The position numbers and the translations under genes were made by a program. This document shows, piece after piece, positions 34,747-41,644 of a DNA stretch of 64,000 nt. The stretch spans positions 1 through 64,000 of the forward strand of contig NZ_AUWQ01000002.1 of NCBI RefSeq assembly GCF_000455205.1. Direction: 5' to 3'. Every line of letters starts with the position of its first letter. Position 1 is the first letter of the stretch. The notes below the pieces were generated by a model. That model saw only the letters and a program-made list of their open reading frames with translations. It was not told the DNA's origin and searched no databases. The stretch comes from Mycobacterium sp. UM_CSW. GTDB lineage: Bacteria > Actinomycetota > Actinomycetes > Mycobacteriales > Mycobacteriaceae.

Positions 34747-35706
34747 ATGAGCACACAAAAGCCAGTGCGGCGCATAGCAATCGTCGGTACCGGCACCATC
34801 GGCGCGAGTTGGGCGACCCACTACCTCGCCCGCGGCTTCGATGTCACCGCCACCGATCCCGCGCCGGGCGCCGAGGCGGCGCTGCGGTCTTACGTCGAGA
34901 GTGCATGGGCGGGCGTCAAGACACTGGGACTGGCGCCGGGTGCCTCACCGGACCGCCTGAAGTTCACCTCCGACCTGCCGGCGGCCCTCGCGGACGCCGA
35001 CTTCGTTCAGGAAAACGCGCCGGAGCGCCCGGAACTGAAAGTCAAGCTGTTCGCTGACATCGACGCCGCCACACCGCCGGAGGCAATCATCGCCTCGAGT
35101 TCGTCGGGCATCACGATGAGCGTTATGCAGGCCGAGTGCCTGCATCCGGAGCGGACCGTCATCGGGCACCCCTTCAACCCTCCGCATGTGATCCCGCTTG
35201 TGGAGGTCGTCGGCGGGACGAGGACCGCTCCGGAGACGATCCACGACGCGATGGTGTTCTACGCCTCCATCGGCAAGAAGCCCATTCACCTGAAGAAGGA
35301 GCTGCCCGGTCACGTGGCCAACCGCCTCCAGTCGGCGCTGTATCGGGAAGTGGTTTACCTGATCGGTCAGGGAGTGCTCGACGTCGCCGACGCCGACGAC
35401 GCGGTGTCGTGGGGCCCCGGGCTGCGCTGGGGCGTCATGGGACCCAACCTGCTGTGGCACCTCGGGGGCGGTCAGGGCGGCATCCAGCACTTCATGGACC
35501 ACCTGATGCCGCGCATGGCCGCCGGGTGGCCAGGTTTGGGTAACCCGGAGCTGACCCTGGAGCTCCAGCAAAAGATCGTCGACGGCGTTCTCGAGGAGGC
35601 GGACGGCCAATCGATCGACGAGCTTGCTGCACAGCGCGACGAAATGCTGTTCGGGCTGCTGGCCGTGCGCGCCGATTACGGTTCGGCTCCGGCGACTACC
35701 GCTTGA
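34747..35706 (+). CDS. 3-hydroxyacyl-CoA dehydrogenase, L-carnitine-dehydrogenase-like
   Basis: A 319-residue NAD-dependent dehydrogenase. The Rossmann motif is VGTGTIGASWATHYLARG (about 13-30). The active-site segment ASSSSGITMS is followed by HPFNPPHVIPLVEVVGG, whose NPPHxIPLVEVV form is typical of the L-carnitine dehydrogenase/hydroxybutyryl-CoA dehydrogenase branch. The C-terminal helical domain (WGPGLRWGVMGPN) is complete. Start ATG 34747 follows AAAAGGAG. It would oxidise the 3-hydroxy product made by the crotonase, or carnitine itself. A second, different enzyme of the family ends the operon. Confidence 0.86.
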   Translation: MSTQKPVRRIAIVGTGTIGASWATHYLARGFDVTATDPAPGAEAALRSYVESAWAGVKTLGLAPGASPDRLKFTSDLPAALADADFVQENAPERPELKVKLFADIDAATPPEAIIASSSSGITMSVMQAECLHPERTVIGHPFNPPHVIPLVEVVGGTRTAPETIHDAMVFYASIGKKPIHLKKELPGHVANRLQSALYREVVYLIGQGVLDVADADDAVSWGPGLRWGVMGPNLLWHLGGGQGGIQHFMDHLMPRMAAGWPGLGNPELTLELQQKIVDGVLEEADGQSIDELAAQRDEMLFGLLAVRADYGSAPATTA

Positions 35707-35732
35707 ACACCCTGGGATGCAAGGAGAAAGCG

Positions 35733-35816
35733 ATGCTGAGCCTGGTGTACGGGCCCCTGGCACTGATGTCGATCATCCTCGCGCTTGTGGGTTACGCGCT
35801 GGCGCTACGTGGCTGA
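35733..35816 (+). CDS. 27-residue single-pass membrane microprotein
   Basis: Start ATG 35733 is preceded by an excellent AAGGAG six bases away, and the stop is TGA 35814-35816. The product is MLSLVYGPLALMSIILALVG plus a short tail ending LRG: one membrane helix over nearly its whole length, with the only charge at the C terminus. It lies within the acyl-CoA operon between the carnitine-dehydrogenase-like gene and the propeller gene. No family recognised. Likely role: a small membrane subunit or anchor for one of the operon's enzymes, perhaps the type II NADH dehydrogenase (inference). Confidence 0.62.
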   Translation: MLSLVYGPLALMSIILALVGYALALRG

Positions 35817-35895
35817 CGCCGCGCCGACAACATATTTCAACCAGTAATGCCAAATATTCTGGCACGCATGATTTTTCAGATTGGAAGGATAAGAC

Positions 35896-36795
35896 ATGAT
35901 TGTCACCCCGAAACTGTTCGTCCTTGAAGCCAGCGGTGGCGGACGACTGTTCTCGATCAATCCCGACGGCTCCGACAAGACGTTCCTCGTCACCGGATGC
36001 GCCGTACCCGATGGTATTGCCGTCGATATCCAAGGCGGCCATATCTATTGGACCAACATGGGCGTTCCGGCGCGCGACGACGGCTCGATCGAGCGAGCGG
36101 ACCTCGACGGAAACAACCGCATCACGATTGTTCCCAGCGGCGGAACCTATACCCCAAAGCAGCTTCATTTCGACACCGCAAGTCGAAAGCTGTACTGGTC
36201 CGACCGGGAAGGCATGCGGGTGATGCGCTGCGATCTGAACGGGTCCCAGGTGGAAACGCTGGTGCAGTCCGGGCGGGGCGACGAGGACCGGCGCGACGAG
36301 ACCAACTGGTGCGTCGGCGTCGCCGTCGACCACGTCCGCGGGCATCTCTACTGGACGCAGAAGGGCCCCAGCGATGCGGGGCTCGGCAGGATTCTGCGCG
36401 CCGGAATCGACCTTCCCGCCGGCGAGACGGCGTCCAACCGCAGCGACATCGAGGTGGTGTTCAAAGACCTGCCCGAGCCGATCGACCTCGAAATCGACCA
36501 CACGACACGCACGCTGTATTGGACCGACCGCGGCGACCCGCCGTACGGCAATACCGTCAATCGGGCCCAACTAGACACCATCGGCAACGGCGAACCGGAA
36601 ATAGTCGTGACCCACCTGATGGAAGGCATCGGCATCGCGCTGGACCCAGGTCACAACCGGATGTTTGTCACCGACCTGGGCGGCAATGTGTGGGCGGCCA
36701 CGCTGGACGGATCCGGCAACCGACCCATCCGGGCATTGCAAGGCAACCTCACCGGTATCGCCTATGCCGAACTGCCCGACGGGAGGCGACCGTGA
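35896..36795 (+). CDS. YWTD-repeat beta-propeller protein
   Basis: A 299-residue beta-propeller made of LDL-receptor class B-type repeats: IYWTNMG, LYWSDREG, LYWTQKG, LYWTDRGDP, each following an I/L-A-V/I-D strand. About six blades. No signal peptide, so it is predicted cytosolic, unlike animal YWTD proteins. Bacterial relatives are often called 3-hydroxyacyl-CoA-dehydrogenase-linked or SMP-30-like proteins without proven activity. It starts at ATG 35896 after GGAAGGAT and ends in a GTGA overlap with the NADH dehydrogenase gene, implying a physical or functional link. Confidence 0.78.
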   Translation: MIVTPKLFVLEASGGGRLFSINPDGSDKTFLVTGCAVPDGIAVDIQGGHIYWTNMGVPARDDGSIERADLDGNNRITIVPSGGTYTPKQLHFDTASRKLYWSDREGMRVMRCDLNGSQVETLVQSGRGDEDRRDETNWCVGVAVDHVRGHLYWTQKGPSDAGLGRILRAGIDLPAGETASNRSDIEVVFKDLPEPIDLEIDHTTRTLYWTDRGDPPYGNTVNRAQLDTIGNGEPEIVVTHLMEGIGIALDPGHNRMFVTDLGGNVWAATLDGSGNRPIRALQGNLTGIAYAELPDGRRP

Positions 36796-38183
36796 GCATC
36801 GTCTCTGTCGTTGGAGAGGGGCCTGGGCGCCGGCATCGCGTCGTCGTAATCGGTTCGGGTTTCGGCGGGTTGGCGGCAACGAAGGCGCTCAAGCGTGCGC
36901 CGGTCGATGTCACGGTGATTGCCCGGACGCAGCACCACCTGTTTCAGCCGCTGCTCTACCAAGTGGCGACGGGCATCCTGTCCGAGGGCGAGATCGCCAC
37001 CGCCACCCGACGGATCCTTCGCGAGCAGCGCAACGCGGAGGTGCTCCTCGGCGACGTCGTGGAAATCAATCTGCGTGAACGCTACGTGGTCGCCGAGCTG
37101 CTCGGGCAGCGCTACCAGACCGAGTACGACAGCCTGATCGTCGCGGCCGGCGCCGGCCAATCCTATTTCGGCAACGACCGTTTCGCGGAGTTCGCGCCCG
37201 GCATGAAGACCATCGACGATGCGCTCGAGGTCCGCGGGCGAATCCTCGGCGCGTTCGAGTTGGCTGAACGCTCCGGCGATCCGGCGTGGCGGGAGAAGCT
37301 GCTCACGTTCACCGTCGTCGGCGCGGGTCCTACCGGGGTGGAGATGGCCGGCCAGATCGCCGATCTTGCCAAGCAGACCCTCAAAGGCGAGTTCCGCCAT
37401 ATCGACTCCACACAGGCACGGGTGATCCTGCTCGATGCCGGGCCAACGGTACTGTCCCCGATGGGTGCCAATTTGGGCGCCAAGGCCCAGGCGCGCCTGC
37501 AGAAATTGGGCGTCGAGATACAGCTGGGCGCAACGGTGGTCGACGTCGATCGCGTTGGATTGACGATCAAGGATTCGGACGGCACCACCCGCCGTATCGA
37601 ATCGGTGTGCAAGGTCTGGTCCGCCGGAGTGGCGGCAAGTCCGTTGGGCGCCCAGATCGCCGAACAAGCGGGGCTGGAGGTCGACCGGTCAGGTCGGGTA
37701 AACGTGTTGTCCGACTTGATGATCCCGGGGCACCCCAACGTGTTCGTCATCGGCGATATGGCCGCGGTGCCGGGGGTACCCGGCATGGCCCAGGGTGCCA
37801 TTCAGGGCGCGAAGTACGCGGCACGCTCCATCAAGGCCGACCTGAAGGTCGCGAACCGCAACGTGAGCGCACCGTTCCACCACGCCATCCGTGACCCGTT
37901 TCACTACGTCGACAAGGGGTCGATGGCAACTATTTCCCGGTTCTCGGCAGTCGCCAAGATTGGCCGACTGGAAATCAGCGGCTTCGCGGCCTGGTTGGCG
38001 TGGCTGCTACTGCACCTGGTCTACCTCGTCGGGTTCAAAAGCAAGCTCACCACGCTGATTTCGTGGACCTCGACCTTCCTGACCACTAACCGGGGCCAAC
38101 TCACGATCACGGAACGCCAAGCCATCGGACGACGACCCGTCGAACATCCCACCCAACCCGAATCGGCAATCAACGCCGCATAA
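36792..38183 (+). CDS. Type II NADH dehydrogenase (Ndh-like)
   Basis: A 463-residue flavoprotein. FAD site: VVVIGSGFGGLAATKAL (about 17-33). NADH site: FTVVGAGPTGVEMAGQIADL. Quinone-side motif: YQVATGILSEGEIA and later PGMAQGAIQGAKYAA. A C-terminal amphipathic/hydrophobic stretch (AWLAWLLLHLVYLVGFKSKL) attaches it to the membrane. It passes NADH electrons to menaquinone without proton pumping. Length equals the 463 residues I recall for Rv1854c Ndh, but its setting inside a catabolic operon makes this an extra copy dedicated to reoxidising NADH from the neighbouring dehydrogenases. Confidence 0.88.
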   Translation: MSIVSVVGEGPGRRHRVVVIGSGFGGLAATKALKRAPVDVTVIARTQHHLFQPLLYQVATGILSEGEIATATRRILREQRNAEVLLGDVVEINLRERYVVAELLGQRYQTEYDSLIVAAGAGQSYFGNDRFAEFAPGMKTIDDALEVRGRILGAFELAERSGDPAWREKLLTFTVVGAGPTGVEMAGQIADLAKQTLKGEFRHIDSTQARVILLDAGPTVLSPMGANLGAKAQARLQKLGVEIQLGATVVDVDRVGLTIKDSDGTTRRIESVCKVWSAGVAASPLGAQIAEQAGLEVDRSGRVNVLSDLMIPGHPNVFVIGDMAAVPGVPGMAQGAIQGAKYAARSIKADLKVANRNVSAPFHHAIRDPFHYVDKGSMATISRFSAVAKIGRLEISGFAAWLAWLLLHLVYLVGFKSKLTTLISWTSTFLTTNRGQLTITERQAIGRRPVEHPTQPESAINAA

Positions 38184-38201
38184 CCCACACAGGAGCAAGA
38201 A

Positions 38202-39089
38202 ATGACTTCCATGGTTCCAACCGACTACTCGAGCCGGCCGGTGGCCGTCGTCGGCGCTGGTACGCTGGGACGGCGAATCGCGCTGATATTCGCCGCACGT
38301 GGTGTAGCGGTGAAGATCTATGACCTCGCCGAAGCGCAACGACAGGCCGCGGTCGATTACGTATCGAAGAGCGTTCCGGCGCTCGTCGACCAGCTCACTG
38401 GCGTTGTGCCTGGCTCGATTTCGGCCGAAGCCGACCTCGCCGACGCGGTGCGCGATGCATGGTTGGTCATCGAGGCGATCCCCGAGCGCCTGGAGCTGAA
38501 GAAGCAAATGTTCGGACAGCTCGACGAGTTGTCGGCCACCGACGCCATCCTCGCGAGCAACTCCTCCTCGTACGCGAGCCGCATGTTTTTGGACAAGGTG
38601 CACCATCCCGAACGTGTGCTGAACATCCACTTCTACATGCCGCCCAAACAAAATGCCGTCGACGTGATGTCTTGCGGCAAGACCGACCCCCGCATCATTG
38701 ACTTCGTGATGACCACACTGCCCAAGTTTGGTCTGTACCCGTTTGAAGCACGAAGGGAGAGCACCGGATTCATCTTCAACCGGATATGGGCCGCGGTCAA
38801 GCGGGAGTCTCTCGAGGTCGTCGCCGAAGGCGTGTCCACACCGCAGGAAGTCGACCGGATGTTCGAAATTAACACCGGCTCGTCCGCTGGCCCGTTTCGC
38901 ATGATGGATCAGGTGGGCCTGGACGTGGTCTTGGACATCGAAGAGCATTATTGCGCTGAGCACCCGGAGTATCCGGAGGGCCCGCGTCGGCTCTTACGAA
39001 GTTATCTGCAGGCGGGTCGGTTTGGGGTCAAGTCCGGCGCCGGGTTCTACGACGATTATCCACAGCGGGCCCGGCCGATCGACTCCTAA
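38202..39089 (+). CDS. 3-hydroxyacyl-CoA dehydrogenase
   Basis: A 295-residue NAD-dependent dehydrogenase, second of its type in this operon. Rossmann motif VAVVGAGTLGRRIALIFAARGVAVKIYD (about 12-39), catalytic-domain segments ASNSSSYASRMF, LNIHFYMPPKQNAVDVM and a Pro-poor C-terminal domain (GFIFNRIWAAVKRESLEVV). The usual HFFNP motif reads HFYMP, so the conserved Asn-Pro is altered and the substrate probably differs from that of the 34747 enzyme. Start ATG 38202 follows AGGAG; 18 bases after ndh. Confidence 0.84.
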   Translation: MTSMVPTDYSSRPVAVVGAGTLGRRIALIFAARGVAVKIYDLAEAQRQAAVDYVSKSVPALVDQLTGVVPGSISAEADLADAVRDAWLVIEAIPERLELKKQMFGQLDELSATDAILASNSSSYASRMFLDKVHHPERVLNIHFYMPPKQNAVDVMSCGKTDPRIIDFVMTTLPKFGLYPFEARRESTGFIFNRIWAAVKRESLEVVAEGVSTPQEVDRMFEINTGSSAGPFRMMDQVGLDVVLDIEEHYCAEHPEYPEGPRRLLRSYLQAGRFGVKSGAGFYDDYPQRARPIDS

Positions 39090-39105
39090 CGTAGGGGAGC
39101 CCCCA

Positions 39106-39855
39106 ATGACCAACGGGCCCGTCGCGTTCGTGGAGCGCATCACCGCGCAGGGCACGTCAGATGTGGTCAATCAACTGCCGCTCTGGCTTCAGGAAATTCA
39201 GGCGGTCGCGGCGGTTGCGACGACGGTTGGCGTGCTCATCGCGCTTTATGTGGCTGTGGTCCGGGAGCCCAGGAAGGCTGCTGAAGAACGCAGACGCCAC
39301 AAGGCGCAGATCGAGGCGCTCCGCCGCGTCCGGGGGAAACGAGTTGCGGCTCAGGCCCGAAAGGTCTTTCCGTCCTGTATGAGAACGCTGATGTTCGGTG
39401 ATACATGGTGGACCGTAAGAATCGACAATACAAGCAATGCGGTGACGACGATCCTCGCCGTCGAGGTTAAAGCCATAGATACCAAAGGGTTTGAAGTGGC
39501 CGACGGTTGCGAGCAGGCCAACAACGCTATGCGGGTCGAGCAGGCGTTAGATCGATCCATCCTGGCGGCGCTGTCAACTTTCAATAGTGCATCGGAGCAG
39601 CGAAGTGATCTTCCGCCGACTTTCAAACAAGCATTGCTGGACGCATTGGTTGGACACTTCGCGACGGCGTGGCAGCGCACACTGTCACCAAATCAGCACG
39701 CCGTAATGGTCTACAGAACCACAAAGCCGGACTTCACGCTGCGCGTCACCATCGATTATGAAGACCAAGCCGGTTACCAATGGCGGCGCACCGACTCCGG
39801 CCAGCCGGAGCGCACTGGTGAAGCACCGACGCTAGATTTTCGCGCGAGCGCCTAG
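39106..39855 (+). CDS. Hypothetical protein with one membrane helix
   Basis: A 249-residue protein of unknown function. It has one hydrophobic segment near residues 33-52 (AVAAVATTVGVLIALYVAVV), then a basic Arg/Lys-rich helix and a soluble alpha/beta C-terminal domain. The WTVRIDNTSNAVTTILAVEVKAIDTKG stretch suggests an immunoglobulin-like or beta-sandwich part. It starts 16 bases after the second hydroxyacyl-CoA dehydrogenase and is the last gene before the third copy of the 35-bp element. Base composition is a little less GC-rich than its neighbours, which hints at separate acquisition. Confidence 0.6.
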   Translation: MTNGPVAFVERITAQGTSDVVNQLPLWLQEIQAVAAVATTVGVLIALYVAVVREPRKAAEERRRHKAQIEALRRVRGKRVAAQARKVFPSCMRTLMFGDTWWTVRIDNTSNAVTTILAVEVKAIDTKGFEVADGCEQANNAMRVEQALDRSILAALSTFNSASEQRSDLPPTFKQALLDALVGHFATAWQRTLSPNQHAVMVYRTTKPDFTLRVTIDYEDQAGYQWRRTDSGQPERTGEAPTLDFRASA

Positions 39856-39918
39856 CGCCGCAACCGCGGGCGTCACCTTTCGCGCGGACGCCATTCCGCG
39901 CCCATTGAGCCCGATGGT

Positions 39919-39953
39919 GTCCCTGGCAGTACCGGGGGTAAAGGCGGTATCCC
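39919..39953 (+). promoter_or_regulatory. 35-bp repeated intergenic element, copy 3
   Basis: Starts GTCCCTGGCAG, continues TACCGGGGGTAAAGG and ends CGGTATCCC. TACCG and CGGTA form an inverted repeat with a 10-base gap, as in copy 2. It is 72 bases upstream of the 43-residue reading frame at 40025 that is coupled to the membrane-protein gene. Confidence 0.72.
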
Positions 39954-40024
39954 CAGCTCATGTCGGCAGCGGCGATCGTTGATACAGGGCCCCGGCCGAA
40001 CAACGAGCGAGAAGAGCTAGAGCG

Positions 40025-40156
40025 ATGACCGCCATCATCCAGATTCGCCCCCAAGTATGGGCGGTCAGTCACAACGGACACGTCCTGCGTCAGCACTACT
40101 TCACATTGAAGACAGCGCAAATGGCGGCACAACAATTGAGGAGTTACCAGCGATGA
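40025..40156 (+). CDS. 43-residue protein coupled to the YwaF-like membrane protein
   Basis: ATG 40025 opens a 43-codon frame, encoding MTAIIQIRPQVWAVSHNGHV and then a helix rich in Gln and Arg (KTAQMAAQQLRSYQR). It stops in an ATGA overlap with the gene at 40153, the spacing used for translational coupling in this genome. The short strand-strand-helix pattern resembles DUF2188-type peptides, but that is only an impression. An upstream GAGAAGAG may serve as the ribosome-binding site. Confidence 0.5.
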   Translation: MTAIIQIRPQVWAVSHNGHVLRQHYFTLKTAQMAAQQLRSYQR

Positions 40157-40965
40157 CCATCACACCTACGCCGCCCGTGGCTTTGGCACCGATCGGGCAA
40201 TTCTCCGCCTACGGCCCGTCACACTGGATTGTGCTCGCGGTCTTCGCGATCGGGGCTGCGGCGCTGGTTTGGCTCGGACGCCGGCATCACAACGCGCACT
40301 CTCGGCGCCTTGGCCGCGTCCTGGGCGCGGCAACCCTGGCGGTATTCAGCGTGGCTTTGCTGTACAAGCTGGTCCAGCCAAGCATTGACCATTCGGTGCC
40401 GCTGCAACTGTGCGACCTCGCTGAGCTGACGGCAGCCTACGCCTTGTGGTCGCAGCGGAAATGGGCGTCCTCACTGGTCTACTACTGGGGTCTTCCGCTG
40501 AGCTCGCAGGCGTTGATCACGCCGGATCTCAGCGCGCCAGACTTTCCTGGCCACGGCTTCCTCACCTTCTTTGCGCTGCATCTGCTCGTCGTATGGGCTG
40601 CCATCTATCTGACGTGGGGGTGTGGGATAAGGCCGGGCTGGCGCAACTACCGCTTCGCGGTCATTACCACCCTGACGTGGGGGGCGTTCACCTTCGTCTT
40701 CAATACAATCGCGGGAAGTGACTACGGCTTCCTCAACCGGAAACCCGTCAACGCGTCGCTGCTGAACGTTTTGGGACCTTGGCCCTTCTACGTGCTGATA
40801 GAGGTTGTCATCGTCGGCGCCGTCTGGGCGCTCATGACATGGCCCTGGGAGCTGAAGCCGGGCACCGCTTTCGGGGCGACTCCCTTCACCCGTGCCCGGA
40901 CTGTCCGCGATGGCGTGCGACGGGCAGGCATCCAAACAACTGCAAGCTCATCAACCTCAATTTAG
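40153..40965 (+). CDS. YwaF/TIGR02206-like integral membrane protein
   Basis: A 270-residue membrane protein with about seven helices. FSAYGPSHWIVLAVFA at the start, LQLCDLAELTAAYALWSQRKW in the middle and the NYRFAVITTLTWGAFTFVFNTIAGSDYGFLNRKP stretch identify the YwaF/TIGR02206 family, whose function is unknown. A Lys/Arg-rich cytosolic tail ends the protein. Start ATG 40153 overlaps the stop of the 43-residue reading frame. The next gene follows 12 bases later, so three genes form one unit under copy 3 of the 35-bp element. Confidence 0.78.
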   Translation: MTITPTPPVALAPIGQFSAYGPSHWIVLAVFAIGAAALVWLGRRHHNAHSRRLGRVLGAATLAVFSVALLYKLVQPSIDHSVPLQLCDLAELTAAYALWSQRKWASSLVYYWGLPLSSQALITPDLSAPDFPGHGFLTFFALHLLVVWAAIYLTWGCGIRPGWRNYRFAVITTLTWGAFTFVFNTIAGSDYGFLNRKPVNASLLNVLGPWPFYVLIEVVIVGAVWALMTWPWELKPGTAFGATPFTRARTVRDGVRRAGIQTTASSSTSI

Positions 40966-40977
40966 GAGACGATTGCC

Positions 40978-41484
40978 GTGACAGCCGCACCGAACGAGAC
41001 CACCCACAAGCTCGACAATCAGGCGCCGCATCTGGACTACTACCCCCACTGGCTGGACAACCTCGCCGACGACGTCATTCTGCAAGGCGCCGTGTTCAAC
41101 GGTGAACTGCGCGGCGCGCAACAGATCGGAAAGATGCTCAGCTTCGCGCGAAGTTTGTACACGTTCCAGGACTTCCGGTTTTACGGCATGCGCGGCGATC
41201 TCTGGTTGGAGGACTACCGCTCCCGCATCCGCGGCAGCGAGGTTTACCACCCGGGTGGAGTCGAGATCTACAACTTCGTGGTCGTGTACTTCAACGACGC
41301 CGGCCAGACCAGTCAATTGGTCATGAATCACCGGCCCCAGTCTGCCGCCCTGCTGTTCTCGTCGTTGTTGGCCAAGCACTTCGGTGATGCTTTCGACCCG
41401 ACGCTCTTCCATGACGGCGACGTGAGCGCGCGCCTGCTCGATCGAGACCTATCCCGTGGCTTGTGGCTGCCCTCGTCCCGCTGA
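40978..41484 (+). CDS. NTF2/SnoaL-like protein
   Basis: A 168-residue small protein with the helix-sheet pattern of the NTF2/SnoaL superfamily: HWLDNLADDVILQGAVFNGELRGAQQIGKMLSFARSLYTFQDFRFYGM and then long strands (VYHPGGVEIYNFVVVYFNDAGQTSQLVMNHRP). Members are isomerases, cyclases or ligand-binding proteins; no catalytic residue can be pinned here. Start GTG 40978 has AGGAGA seven bases upstream. Confidence 0.68.
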   Translation: MTAAPNETTHKLDNQAPHLDYYPHWLDNLADDVILQGAVFNGELRGAQQIGKMLSFARSLYTFQDFRFYGMRGDLWLEDYRSRIRGSEVYHPGGVEIYNFVVVYFNDAGQTSQLVMNHRPQSAALLFSSLLAKHFGDAFDPTLFHDGDVSARLLDRDLSRGLWLPSSR

Positions 41485-41644
41485 CCGATGGCCACCTCGA
41501 GCTCACCTCGACACGACCAGGCATCACCATGTGCTCGGTCTGTAGTGTTTGCCGCGTGCGGGGTGCTGAACACTGCTTTGGGTACCGTGGGGGGTGGCTG
41601 CGGCCGCGCGGAGTGATCGTCTGCGTCGATAGGGGTAAGGCGCG

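Noticed and set aside
31461-35706. Firm assignment of the operon to carnitine metabolism (caiABD)
   Set aside because: The dehydrogenase motifs fit glutaryl-CoA dehydrogenase better, and CaiB-type transferases and crotonases serve many acids; kept as one of two hypotheses only.
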